This document shows, piece by piece, positions 50,682 through 58,906 of a stretch of DNA of 64,000 nucleotides. The position numbers and the translations under genes were made by a program. The stretch's first letter is position 1. The number at the start of each line of letters is the position of its first letter. This DNA is from Streptomyces verrucosisporus. GTDB taxonomy: Bacteria; Actinomycetota; Actinomycetes; Streptomycetales; Streptomycetaceae. The notes beneath the pieces were generated by a model, which made no database searches, was not told the DNA's origin, and saw only the letters and a list, made by a program, of their open reading frames with translations. Where the stretch lies: positions 1 to 64,000 of the forward strand of contig NZ_JADEYH010000024.1 of assembly GCF_017114865.1 (NCBI RefSeq). Reading direction: 5' to 3'.

Positions 50682-51479
50682 TCACGCCGTGCGGCGGCGG
50701 AAGAGCGCCCCGGAGGCCGCGACGGAGACGGCGAGGATCCCGGCGCACCAGGCCAGCGCCCGCCAGGGCGCGCCGCCGACCGGCTGCCCCAGCAGCAGTC
50801 CCCGCAGCGACTCGATGAGCGGGGTGACGGGCTGGTGCCCGGCGAAGCCGTGGAGCCAGCCCGGCATGGTCTCCACGGGGACGAAGGCGCTGCTCGGGTA
50901 GGGCAGGAACAGCACCAGGAAGGTGAAGCCGCTCGCGGCCTCGGTGGATTTCGCGAGCAGGCCGACCGCGGCGGACAGCCAGGACAGGGCCAGCAGGTAG
51001 GCGGCCAGGAGTCCCGCGGCGGCCGCCCAGCCGGCCGCGTCGGCCTCCGGCCGGAAGCCGATGGCGAAGGCGACGGCGAGCACCACGGCCGTCGCGGCGG
51101 CGTTGCGCGCGGCACTGGCCGCCACGTGCCCGGCCAGCACGGAGGTACCGCCGACGTCCAGGGAGCGGAAGCGGTCGACGACGCCCTCGGCCATGTCGCC
51201 CGCGACACCGACGGCCGTCGCCGCGGCCCCGTAGCCGGCGCACAGCACCAGCACTCCGGGGACGACGTAGGTGATGTACCGGGTACCGGTGTCGATCGCC
51301 CCTCCGAAGAAGTAGACGAACACCAGCATCAGCATCACCGGCAGTATCAGCGAGGTGAGCAGGGCGTCGGTGTTGCGCATGGACAGCCGTGTGCAGCGGG
51401 CGGCCATGACCAGGCAGTGCCTCAGGGCGCGGGCCGGGGCCCCGGGCACGGCGGCGCGGGGGGCCGTGAGGTCAGACAC
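50682..51479 (-). CDS. ABC-2 type transporter permease
   Basis: The 265-residue product has six membrane helices (LLTSLILPVMLMLVFVYFF, YVVPGVLVLCAGYGAAATAV, AVVLAVAFAIGF, AAGLLAAYLLALSWLSAAVG, FTFLVLFLPYPSSAFVPVE, ALAWCAGILAVSVAASGALF) and the DrrB-like ABC-2 pattern. It overlaps the ATPase gene by 8 bases. Together they form a drug-type exporter. The substrate is unknown. Confidence 0.92.
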   Translation of the reverse strand: MSDLTAPRAAVPGAPARALRHCLVMAARCTRLSMRNTDALLTSLILPVMLMLVFVYFFGGAIDTGTRYITYVVPGVLVLCAGYGAAATAVGVAGDMAEGVVDRFRSLDVGGTSVLAGHVAASAARNAAATAVVLAVAFAIGFRPEADAAGWAAAAGLLAAYLLALSWLSAAVGLLAKSTEAASGFTFLVLFLPYPSSAFVPVETMPGWLHGFAGHQPVTPLIESLRGLLLGQPVGGAPWRALAWCAGILAVSVAASGALFRRRTA

Positions 51480-52446
51480 GGGCGGGCTCCTTGTGGGCGG
51501 GGGCGGCGGGGGTGGCGGCCCGGCCGGTGAGCGCCAGGAAGACGTCGTCGAGGGTGGCCTCGTGCACGGTGAACCGGGCCACCGCGTCCCGGTCCGGATC
51601 GATCTCGTCCAGCAGCGCCCGCACCCGCGCCGCGCTCCCGTCGGTGGGCACTCCCAGGAGCAGCCGGTCCGGTTCGCGGTGCACGGCGCGCCCGCCGAGC
51701 AGATCCGCGGTGCGCCCGTAGGCGGCGGCGTCGGTGAGTGTGAGGTCCAGACGCCGTCCGGCCACCCGCCTCTTGAGATCGGCGGCGGTGCCTTCGGCGA
51801 CCACCCGGCCCGCGTCGAGGAGTGCGATGCGGCCGGCGAGCCGGTCGGCCTCCTCCAGGTACTGGGTGGTGAGGAAGACCGTGGTGCCGGCGGCCGCCAG
51901 GCCGGCGACGAGTTCCCACATGGCCTGGCGGCTGCGCGGGTCGAACCCGGTCGTCGGCTCGTCGAGGAAGACGACCTCGGGGCTCACCACGAGTCCCGCC
52001 GCGACGTCCAGGCGGCGGCGCATCCCGCCCGAGTACGCGCCGGCCCTGCGACCGGCGGCGCCGGTGAGATCGAACCGCTCCAGCAGTTCCCCGGCGCGCT
52101 CGCGGGCCCGGCGCCGTGTCAGCCCGCACAGCCGGCCCATCATGCGGAGGTTCTCCTCGCCGGTCTGCTGCTCGTCCAGCGCCGCGTACTGGCCGGTGAG
52201 GCTGATGCGGCGGCGCACCTCGCGCCGGTCGCGCACCGTGTCGAAGCCCGCGACGCGGGCCCGGCCCGCGTCGGGGCGCACCAGCGTGGACAGGATGCGC
52301 ACGGTGGTGGTCTTGCCGGCCCCGTTGGGCCCCAGCAGCGCGAACACGCTGCCGCGCGCCACCTCCAGATCCACTCCGGCCAGGACTCTCACCCGGCCGT
52401 AGGACTTCTCCAGGCCGGTCGCCTCGACCACCGGTTCGTCGGCCAT
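51472..52446 (-). CDS. ABC transporter ATP-binding protein (DrrA-like)
   Basis: The 324-residue product has Walker A (LLGPNGAGKTTTVRIL), signature (YSGGMRRRLDVAAGL), Walker B (VVFLDEPTTGFD) and the switch TTQYLEEADRLAGRIAL. The C-terminal domain (ARVRALLDEIDPDRD, HEATLDDVFLALTGR) matches DrrA-type drug exporters. ATG 52446 is preceded by a G-run. It is divergent from a TetR regulator with tandem operator-like repeats between them. Confidence 0.94.
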   Translation of the reverse strand: MADEPVVEATGLEKSYGRVRVLAGVDLEVARGSVFALLGPNGAGKTTTVRILSTLVRPDAGRARVAGFDTVRDRREVRRRISLTGQYAALDEQQTGEENLRMMGRLCGLTRRRARERAGELLERFDLTGAAGRRAGAYSGGMRRRLDVAAGLVVSPEVVFLDEPTTGFDPRSRQAMWELVAGLAAAGTTVFLTTQYLEEADRLAGRIALLDAGRVVAEGTAADLKRRVAGRRLDLTLTDAAAYGRTADLLGGRAVHREPDRLLLGVPTDGSAARVRALLDEIDPDRDAVARFTVHEATLDDVFLALTGRAATPAAPAHKEPARV

Positions 52447-52489
52447 GACGGCCCCCCCTCTTGTCCCGCGCGCCCCGGGCACGCTTCTG

Positions 52490-52524
52490 CGTATGACATA
52501 CACGCTATTGCGTAGGGTATACAC
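52490..52524. promoter_or_regulatory. Tandem operator repeats for the TetR/ABC pair
   Basis: Two imperfect copies of CGTAKGRYATACAC (52490-52503 and 52511-52524), 21 bases apart or two helical turns, sit in the AT-rich spacer between the ABC operon (start 52446) and the TetR gene (start 52587). The first is centred on a palindrome GTATG-A-CATAC. Autoregulation plus repression of the exporter is likely. Confidence 0.65.
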
Positions 52525-52586
52525 ATCCCTAGGATGGCGGTCAACCGGACGGAGAGCACCACAGCGGCGAGGGCGGGCACGACAAG

Positions 52587-53351
52587 ATGGCGAAGGACAG
52601 CGGCGACGGCCTGCCTCCCGGCGTGGAGACCGCCTGGGGTCTGCGCGAACGCCCCGGCAAGGGGCCCCGCCCGGGGCTGAGCGTGTCCCGGATCGTCGGC
52701 GCCGCGACCGAACTCGCCGCCGCCGAGGGGATCGCGGCGGTCTCCATGGCCCGGGTCGCCACCGCCCTCGGCGTCTCCACGATGTCGCTGTACCGGTACG
52801 TGGCCTCCAAGGAGGAGCTCCTGATCCTCATGGAGGACACCGCCTCGGGGCCGCCTCCGCAGGGCCCCGCGCCGGAGGAGGAGGGCTGGCGGGCCGCGCT
52901 CGCGCACTGGGCCCGCTCCCACCGGGAGGTGCTGCACCGCAACCTGTGGATGCTCCGCATCCCGGTCAGCTCGCCGCCCACCACGCCCAACTCGGTCGCC
53001 TGGATGGAGCGGGGCCTGGCCTGCCTGCGCGGCACCGGGCTGGAAGAGGGCGAGAAGGTGCAGGTCATCCTGCTGGTCAGCGGCTTCGTCCGGAACGAGG
53101 CGACCCTGATGGCGGACATCGAGGCCGCCGCCAGGGCATCGGGCCGGAGCACGGCCGAGACGATGGCCTCCTACACCCGGCTACTGGACAGACTGACCGA
53201 CCCCGAGCGCTTCCCGGCCGTCACCGCGCTCCTCGCCTCGGGGGCCATGGACGGCACGGAGGGTCCCGACGACGACTTCGCCTTCGGCCTGGAGCGCCTG
53301 CTGGACGGCGTCGAGGCGCTGGTGCGGACGCGGAGCGGGACGGGCCGCTGA
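52587..53351 (+). CDS. TetR-family transcriptional regulator
   Basis: The 254-residue product has the HTH SRIVGAATELAAAEGIAAVSMARVA-ALGVSTMSLYRYVASKEEL (Tyr-Arg-Tyr recognition helix) and a TetR_C-like ligand domain with the HREVLHRNLWMLRIPVSSPP and GFVRNEATLMADIEAAARAS segments. It is transcribed away from the ABC exporter and presumably represses it. The N-terminus is ~30 residues longer than usual. It ends at a strong terminator. Confidence 0.9.
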   Translation: MAKDSGDGLPPGVETAWGLRERPGKGPRPGLSVSRIVGAATELAAAEGIAAVSMARVATALGVSTMSLYRYVASKEELLILMEDTASGPPPQGPAPEEEGWRAALAHWARSHREVLHRNLWMLRIPVSSPPTTPNSVAWMERGLACLRGTGLEEGEKVQVILLVSGFVRNEATLMADIEAAARASGRSTAETMASYTRLLDRLTDPERFPAVTALLASGAMDGTEGPDDDFAFGLERLLDGVEALVRTRSGTGR

Positions 53352-53376
53352 CGCACGGCGGTGTTTCCGCCGTGCG
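53352..53376 (+). terminator. Terminator after the TetR gene
   Basis: A perfect 10-bp stem (CGCACGGCGG / CCGCCGTGCG) and a 5-base loop begin directly at the stop codon, ending with CCC. Confidence 0.7.
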
Positions 53377-53378
53377 CC

Positions 53379-53600
53379 CGGAAGCCGGTCAAGGGCTTCA
53401 TCGGCGCGATGCCGCGCGAGGACCCGGCGGCGCCGAGGAGGCAGAAGCACACGATTGACGGGATCCGGGAGCGTCTGGCGGCGGAGCGCGGTTTCGAGCT
53501 CCGCCGGCTGCACCACGGTCCGCGGCTGCGCGGACACGCTTCCTCCTGAGCCGGCGCTGGAGGCCGAACAGGGCCGTCGGGACCTTGAGGCACGGTTCCG
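53379..53600 (+). pseudogene. Degraded IS21-like transposase fragment
   Basis: One frame reads RKPVKGFIGAMPREDPAAPR and RRQKHTIDGIRERLAAERGF, similar to the segment of IS21-family IstA transposases between the HTH and the catalytic domain (APRKQxHT-x-R-I-x-x-RL-x-x-E-x-G). The next frame continues with TTVRGCADTLPPEP, matching the following IstA stretch, so a frameshift is inferred near 53505. No catalytic DDE remnant was seen and the rest to 53710 has no gene. The match is from memory and moderate. Confidence 0.4.
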
Positions 53601-53710
53601 CACGGCTCCAGGGCCCCTGTGGCGAACGCGGAAACCACCGATGGAGGCCCCTGCGGCTTCGTGTTTGAGGGCGATCCCGGCACTGTCACGACGACAGCGC
53701 CCGTGGTGAG

Positions 53711-54079
53711 TCACAGGCGCACGAAGCTCACCATGAGCACAGCCAGGGACAGCAGCAGCATGCCCAGGCAGTTGACCCGGAACGCGGAGTCCAGGGCTCG
53801 CGCGCGAATGTGGGATGCGGCGGCCGCCAGGAAGTAGACAACGATCGCGGCAGTGGTCGTCATGGCGACCCCGGGCACCCGGAGCCCGACGACGAGACCA
53901 GCCACGGAAGCCGCCTTGAAGGTGATCAGCACCCACCACCAGTCGCGCGGGAACCGTACGCCGTCCAGGCAGTCGACGACGAACCCCGGTGGACGGAGCA
54001 TCATCGCGGCGTCACCCACCTGTACCCCGAGCGGGATCAGGACCGGCCAGACGGGAGACGGGAGTTCGGACAGCGTCAT
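53711..54079 (-). CDS. DoxX-like membrane protein (122 aa)
   Basis: Four predicted membrane helices (SPVWPVLIPLGVQVGDAAM, WWWVLITFKAASVAGLVVGL, GVAMTTTAAIVVYFLAAAA, NCLGMLLLSLAVLMVSFV) resemble the DoxX/DoxD-like small membrane family. The start ATG forms an ATGA overlap with the stop of the upstream TetR gene, so it is part of that operon and presumably its regulated target. The function is unknown. Confidence 0.75.
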   Translation of the reverse strand: MTLSELPSPVWPVLIPLGVQVGDAAMMLRPPGFVVDCLDGVRFPRDWWWVLITFKAASVAGLVVGLRVPGVAMTTTAAIVVYFLAAAASHIRARALDSAFRVNCLGMLLLSLAVLMVSFVRL

Positions 54080-54672
54080 CGGCCCTCCCCTGCGCACACG
54101 GTGACGAATTCGGCGGTGCGCCGGATCCCGGCTGCCGCCTGCTGCCGGTCGGTGGATCTCGCGGCAAGCAGCATCAGCTCGCCCAGGTAGCTGGTGAACA
54201 TCACCTGTGCGCCATGCCGGGCGCGGGAGGCGGGCATCCCCGCCCTCACCATCGCGGCGGTGAGGTTGTCCTCGGTCAGCGTGCGCAGCCCGCCGAGGGC
54301 CGCGTTCTCGGGTCGGCCTCGGGTCAGGGCCCGGAAGTACGAGCGCGCGAGTTCGTCGTTCTCGGTGAACAGATCGAGGAACGGGTCGAAGTAATGGGCC
54401 AGGTAGTCGACCGCGGAGGCTGCGGACTCCGCCGCCGGCGGCGCGGGGACGCGGGCGGCGATGGCCTGGTCGTAGACAAGGCCCAACAGGGACTCCTTGT
54501 CCCCCACCGCCATGACGGCACCCACGGAAACATCCGCCTCCGCGGCGATCTGCCGGACCGTCGTGCCCTGGAAGCCACGCTCCTGGAAGAGTCTTCCGGC
54601 GGCCTCGACGATGCGGGTGGTGGTCCGCCGTTTCCGTTCGGCGCGAGTCGTTTGAACACGTTCACTGAACAC
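54076..54672 (-). CDS. TetR-family regulator, autoregulated
   Basis: The 198-residue product begins VFSERVQTTRAERKRRTTTR and has the HTH RIVEAAGRLFQERGFQGTTV and IAAEADVSVGAVMAVG, followed by an all-helical ligand domain. The only sensible start is GTG 54672, which lies inside a pair of palindromic repeats (54653-54677). The upstream part of the frame is low-complexity and not conserved-looking. It forms an operon with the DoxX-like gene downstream. Confidence 0.87.
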   Translation of the reverse strand: MFSERVQTTRAERKRRTTTRIVEAAGRLFQERGFQGTTVRQIAAEADVSVGAVMAVGDKESLLGLVYDQAIAARVPAPPAAESAASAVDYLAHYFDPFLDLFTENDELARSYFRALTRGRPENAALGGLRTLTEDNLTAAMVRAGMPASRARHGAQVMFTSYLGELMLLAARSTDRQQAAAGIRRTAEFVTVCAGEGR

Positions 54673-54677
54673 GTTCA
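54653..54677. promoter_or_regulatory. Tandem palindromic operator overlapping the TetR start codon
   Basis: TGAACACGTTCA occurs twice, at 54653-54664 and 54666-54677, separated by one base. Each is an imperfect palindrome (TGAAC / GTTCA arms), and the pair contains GTG 54672, the likely start codon. TetR autoregulation through binding here is the simplest reading. Confidence 0.75.
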
Positions 54678-54880
54678 GAACATAGTCGGCGCGGTTGCAC
54701 CTGCGCAACGGTGTCGGTCGGCACGGTTTCGGGACGGAGACCGGGGCGGACGCGGCGACGGCAGCACGGAGCCGTTCACGAAGGCCCACCGTGCCACCCC
54801 GCGCCCCTTCGCGGCTGATGCCCGGACTGCGGATCCCGGCCCACCGCACGGACAACAGCCCCACCCGGTCCGCAAAGGGG

Positions 54881-54931
54881 CCGGGCCCTTCCGGCCCGCG
54901 TCCGCCGGGGACGCGGGCCGGAAGGGCCCGG
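54881..54931 (-). terminator. Long perfect hairpin after the alpha-glucosidase gene
   Basis: A 23-bp perfect stem (54881-54903 with 54909-54931) and a 5-base loop, 28 bases past the GH13 stop on the minus strand. It isolates the gene from the TetR operon and is one of the strongest hairpins in the window. Confidence 0.8.
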
Positions 54932-54958
54932 TGGCACCCCGGCAGGCGGGGCCCGGGG

Positions 54959-56614
54959 TCAGCGCGGCTGGGTGTCCAGCCAGACGGCGGTGTCCGGCGG
55001 CAGCGTCCGCCCGTCGCACGCGCCGCTGGCCAGCAGCGGCCCGGCCTCGGACGGCGGCAGTGGCAGCGGGGTGCCGGAGAGGTTGACCCGGCACTCCAGG
55101 GCGCCCTTGCGGAAGGCCAGCTCACCGTCCCGGGCCGGCAGCCAGGTGAAGCTCTCGTCCCCGGTGAAGGAGCGGCGGGTCTTCAGGGCCGCCCGGTACA
55201 GCTCCAGGAAGGAGTCCGGCCGGCCGGTCTGGGCCTCCACCGAGTACTCGCCCCAGCCGTCGGGCTGCGGCAGCCAGCTCCCGCCCGGGCCGAACCCGCA
55301 GGAGGGGCCCGAACGCTCCCAGGGCAGCGGTACGCGGCAGCCGTCGCGGCCCTTGCGGGCGTTCCCGGTCCGCTCCCACATCGGGTCGCGCAGCGCCTCG
55401 CGCGGCAGGTCGGCCACCTCCGGCAGGCCCAGTTCCTCGCCCTGGTAGAGATAGGCGGTGCCGGGCAGCGCCAGGGTGAGCAGGGCGGCGGCGCGGGCCC
55501 GGCGGCGGCCCGTCTCCTGGTCGGCGGCGGGCTCGCGACCGTCCGACATCAGCCAGGCGACGGTGTCGGTGCCGGCGGGCAGGGCGTGGCGGCTGAGATG
55601 GCGCACCACGTCGTGGTTGGACAGCACCCAGGTGGGCAGCGAGCCGACCGAGCGGGCGCCCTCCAGCGAGGAGTCGATGACCTCGCGGTAGGCACCGGCG
55701 TCCCAGGGGCAGCGCAGATAGGGGAAGTTGAACGCCTGGTGGAGTTCGTCGGGCCGGGTGTACAGCGGCAGCCGCGCCTGGCTGACGCCCGCCTCGGCGA
55801 CGGCTATCCGGGCCGGGGTGTACTCGTCGAGGATCTTCCGCCAGGCCCGGTGGATGTCGTGGACCTCGTCGCGGTCCCAGAAGGGGTGGTCGTGCCCTTC
55901 GGGCGGCGCGTTGAGGGGGGCGGAGTCCGATCCGTTGGTGTCGCGCAGCGGCGGGGCGAGGTCCTTGCGCATGCCGTGTGCCACGTCGATGCGGAAACCG
56001 TCGACGCCCAGATCCAGCCAGAACCGCAGGATGCTCTCGAACTCGGCCGCGACCTCGGGGTTCTCCCAGTTCAGGTCGGGCTGCTCGGCGGCGAAGATGT
56101 GCATGTACCACTGGCCGTCCGGCACTCGGGTCCACACCCCGCCGCCGAACTTGGACTGCCAGTCCGAGGGCGGCTCGCCGCCGTCCGGGCCGCGGCCGTC
56201 CATGAAGACGAAGCGGTCGCGGGCGGGCGAGCCTGGCGGGGAGGCCAGCGCCTCGGCGAACCAGGGGTGCTCGCCGGAGCAGTGGTTGGGGACGATGTCG
56301 ACGATGACCCTCAGGCCCAGGGCGTGGGCCCTTTCCAGGAGCTCGCGGAAGTCCCCCAGGGTGCCGTGGCGGGGGTCGACGTCGCGGTAGTCGCTGACGT
56401 CGTAGCCGCCGTCGGCCCAGGGAGAGCGGTAGAAGGGAGTGAGCCACACCGCGTCCGCGCCCAGTTCGGCGACGTGGCCGAGGCGGTCGGCGGCCCCCCT
56501 CAGGTCGCCCATGCCGTCCCCGTCGGCGTCGGCGAAGCTGGGCACGTATATCTGGTAGACGACGGCCTCCCGCCACCAGTCGGCGTCGTCGCCTCGGGAC
56601 GTGCTCTGTGTCAC
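54959..56614 (-). CDS. GH13 alpha-glucosidase
   Basis: The 551-residue product has the (beta/alpha)8 GH13 motifs in order: REAVVYQIYVPSFADADGDG, VIVDIVPNHCSGEHPWF, LGVDGFRIDVAHGM (nucleophile Asp), ARIAVAEAGV (acid/base Glu) and PTWVLSNHDVVRH (third Asp). There is no signal peptide, so it acts inside the cell on maltose-type or isomaltose-type oligosaccharides imported by other loci. It is divergent from the DedA gene across an AT-rich spacer. Confidence 0.94.
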   Translation of the reverse strand: MTQSTSRGDDADWWREAVVYQIYVPSFADADGDGMGDLRGAADRLGHVAELGADAVWLTPFYRSPWADGGYDVSDYRDVDPRHGTLGDFRELLERAHALGLRVIVDIVPNHCSGEHPWFAEALASPPGSPARDRFVFMDGRGPDGGEPPSDWQSKFGGGVWTRVPDGQWYMHIFAAEQPDLNWENPEVAAEFESILRFWLDLGVDGFRIDVAHGMRKDLAPPLRDTNGSDSAPLNAPPEGHDHPFWDRDEVHDIHRAWRKILDEYTPARIAVAEAGVSQARLPLYTRPDELHQAFNFPYLRCPWDAGAYREVIDSSLEGARSVGSLPTWVLSNHDVVRHLSRHALPAGTDTVAWLMSDGREPAADQETGRRRARAAALLTLALPGTAYLYQGEELGLPEVADLPREALRDPMWERTGNARKGRDGCRVPLPWERSGPSCGFGPGGSWLPQPDGWGEYSVEAQTGRPDSFLELYRAALKTRRSFTGDESFTWLPARDGELAFRKGALECRVNLSGTPLPLPPSEAGPLLASGACDGRTLPPDTAVWLDTQPR

Positions 56615-56847
56615 GGCTGCCTCTCGGGTCCTATTTGTAAGACAAGCCGAATTATTGGGCCGCGACTTGGTTCACGGTCAAGAAATGCCCGCGATACGAG
56701 CGCGTGACATATGCCATGTCCGGTGATGTCCGGACTCACCGCTCCGGTCCTCCCGCCTCCGCCGGGCGGTTCGCCCCGAAAGGGCCGGGTAGCCGTTCTC
56801 ACACCGTCCGTGCCCACCCCACAGCACCGGGCCGCACAAGGAGAGAC
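56615..56847. promoter_or_regulatory. Divergent promoter region of GH13 and DedA genes
   Basis: The left third is AT-rich (TTTGTAAGACAAGCCGAATT), suitable for the GH13 promoter. A direct repeat of ATGTCCGG at 56714 and 56724, one helical turn apart, is a possible regulator site. No known operator was recognised with certainty. Confidence 0.35.
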
Positions 56848-57480
56848 ATGTCCGCAGCACAGCAGAGCGACGGCCTGGTGAACTGGGCGACCGGCCTGAT
56901 GGAGACCCTCGGCGCCCCCGGGGCGGGCCTGGCCATCGCCCTGGAGAACCTCTTCCCCCCGCTGCCGAGCGAGGTGATCCTGCCGCTGGCCGGCTTCACC
57001 GCCAGCCGTGGCGACATGAGCCTCTTCGCCGCTCTGCTGTGGACCACGATCGGCTCGGTGGCCGGGGCGCTCCTGCTGTACTGGGCGGGATCGCTGCTGG
57101 GCCGGGAGCGGACCCTGGCCGTCGCGCGGAGGATCCCGCTGCTGAAGCCCTCGGACATCGAGAGGACCGAGGCGTGGTTCGCCAGGCACGGCACCAAGGC
57201 GGTCTTCTTCGGGCGGATGGTCCCGGTCTTCCGCAGCCTGATCTCGGTGCCCGCCGGCGTCGAGCGCATGCCGGCGACGACGTTCCTGACGCTGACCACG
57301 CTCGGCAGCCTGCTGTGGAACACCCTCTTCGTGCTGACCGGGTACGCGCTCGGGGAGAACTGGCACGCGGTGTCGGGCTATGTCTCGGTGTACTCCAAGG
57401 CCGTGGTGGCCGTCATCGTCGTGGCCGTCGTGGGTTTCGTCGCCGTCCGCGCGGTGCGGTACCGCCGCGGCGACGGGTAG
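56848..57480 (+). CDS. DedA-family membrane protein
   Basis: The 210-residue product carries the DedA signature: ALENLFPPLPSEVILPLAGF, GSVAGALLLYWAGSLLGRE, and FFGRMVPVFRSLISVPAGVERM. About five helices, including re-entrant ones, are expected. DedA proteins act as lipid flippases or scramblases (for example undecaprenyl phosphate recycling) and affect membrane homeostasis. AAGGAGAG precedes ATG 56848. It converges with the HAD phosphatase gene, 17 bases apart. Confidence 0.9.
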   Translation: MSAAQQSDGLVNWATGLMETLGAPGAGLAIALENLFPPLPSEVILPLAGFTASRGDMSLFAALLWTTIGSVAGALLLYWAGSLLGRERTLAVARRIPLLKPSDIERTEAWFARHGTKAVFFGRMVPVFRSLISVPAGVERMPATTFLTLTTLGSLLWNTLFVLTGYALGENWHAVSGYVSVYSKAVVAVIVVAVVGFVAVRAVRYRRGDG

Positions 57481-57497
57481 CCGGCCGGTGGGGCGCC

Positions 57498-57977
57498 TCA
57501 GGTGCGCCCCTCGTCCTCCTGGGCCTCCTCCAGAACGGGCTCGGCCGTCATCCACCCTGCCCGCACCACCGTGAAACCGTCCGCCCCGTAGGCGTCGCAG
57601 ACCTGGTGGTCGTCGTCGACCACCAGGGCGACGGTGCGCTCCCTCGCCAGACTCCGCAGCAGTTCGGGCTTGGCGACGCGGGCCGGGCGGCGGTCCCCTC
57701 CGCCGCGCATCAGCAGCGGCCCGTCCGGCAGGCCGTGCCGGTCCAGCCACCGCAGGGTGTCGCGGCGGCACCGCTCCGGTCTCCCGGTCACATACGCGAT
57801 CTCGTGCTCCCCGGCGGCGGCCAGGGCCAGTTCGACGCCCTCGGCCAGCGGCGGGTCGTCGGGGGCGGCGGCGAAGAAGGCGTCCCAGTCGCGGCGCCCG
57901 TCGAGGAAGTGCAGGCGGTGCCGGACATCGGCGAGCGTTCCGTCCAGGTCGAACACCGCCAGCGAGCGGGACTCCAT
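57498..57977 (-). CDS. Polynucleotide-kinase-like 3'-phosphatase (HAD)
   Basis: The 159-residue product is a HAD phosphatase of the T4 Pnkp C-terminal type: LAVFDLDGTLADVRHRLHFL (DxDGT nucleophile), IAYVTGRPERCRRDTLRWLD, LMRGGGDRRPARVAKPELL and VALVVDDDHQVCDAYGADG. The SGRPE-x-CR-x-DT-x-x-WL and R-x-x-GDRR motifs are those of polynucleotide 3'-phosphatases. The kinase half may be the gene at 59483-60040, as in two-domain Pnkp. The actual substrate is unproven. Confidence 0.82.
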   Translation of the reverse strand: MESRSLAVFDLDGTLADVRHRLHFLDGRRDWDAFFAAAPDDPPLAEGVELALAAAGEHEIAYVTGRPERCRRDTLRWLDRHGLPDGPLLMRGGGDRRPARVAKPELLRSLARERTVALVVDDDHQVCDAYGADGFTVVRAGWMTAEPVLEEAQEDEGRT

Positions 57978-58034
57978 CGGTCACCTCCGGGTGCGGTACG
58001 GCAGCGGCACTCGCGCCATGCTCCCACCCGCCGG

Positions 58035-58817
58035 TCACCGCCGTGCGGCGGGCCGCGGGCCGTCCACCCACCAGCGCAGCGCCTCCGTGGCCAGTTCCGG
58101 CGGCACCTCGTGGCCGCCGCCGAACTCCCGGTAGGTGACCGCGTAACCGGACCGCACCAGTTGCGGGACGAGGCGGCGGCTGCACGCGCCGGCCGGCAGG
58201 ACGGGGTCCTCCCGGCCGTGGGAGACGAAGATCCGGGGGCGCCCGTGGTGGACCGTCGGCGCCATGGGCCCCGGGGAGAAGGCCAGCACCGCACCGAACA
58301 GGTCCCCGTTGGCCGACCCCAGCGAGAGCGCACAGGAGGCTCCGTCGGAGAAGCCCGCCACCGCCACCCCCGCCGGGTCCACGGGGAAGCGCCGGAAGAC
58401 ACCGTGCAGCGCGGCGTCCAGCCGGGCCACGTCCGGGCCGTCGGCGACATCCCAGGTGGAGCCGGCCGCCTGGGGCGCGAGCAGCAACAGCCGGCCGGAC
58501 CCGGCCTGCGGGAGCAGCCAGGTCAGTGCCCGCTTCGCCGTTCCCCCCTCCTCGTGCAGCACCACCACCAGCCAGTACGGCCTCTCTGCCGCCCCCGCTC
58601 CCGAGGGCGGCGGAACACGCAGCAGCGCCCGCCCCTCCAGCCGGTGGGTGCCCGCGGCCCCCTCCCCGGCTTCGAGCGCGAACACCGGGGGCGGGGAGAC
58701 GGAGGGCCGGGCGGACAACCGGCCCTGCGGCACGCCGTCCCCCGCCTCCGGGCGGTGGCGGGCCCGTTCCGGTCCCGGCGCACCGCCCGCGCCCCCTCCC
58801 GCGTCCGTCCCGGCCAC
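58035..58817 (-). CDS. Alpha/beta-hydrolase (feruloyl-esterase/PHB-depolymerase-like)
   Basis: GTG 58817 follows GGGGAGCGGAA. The 260-residue product has WLVVVLHEEGGTAKRALTWL (strand and oxyanion region) and GVAVAGFSDGASCALSLGS (GxSxG nucleophile Ser). An acid loop lies near VSHGREDPVLPAG and a His in GGGHEVPPEL. The first 50 residues are low-complexity. It belongs to the LpqC/poly(3-hydroxybutyrate)-depolymerase-like esterases; the substrate is unknown. Confidence 0.8.
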   Translation of the reverse strand: MAGTDAGGGAGGAPGPERARHRPEAGDGVPQGRLSARPSVSPPPVFALEAGEGAAGTHRLEGRALLRVPPPSGAGAAERPYWLVVVLHEEGGTAKRALTWLLPQAGSGRLLLLAPQAAGSTWDVADGPDVARLDAALHGVFRRFPVDPAGVAVAGFSDGASCALSLGSANGDLFGAVLAFSPGPMAPTVHHGRPRIFVSHGREDPVLPAGACSRRLVPQLVRSGYAVTYREFGGGHEVPPELATEALRWWVDGPRPAARR

Positions 58818-58906
58818 TTCCGCTCCCCTCTCCCGCGTCACCGTGCGGCCGTGGTACCCCCGGCGGCACGGCGCATGCCCGCACCCCGAGGGGGTACGCA
58901 CCCGGC

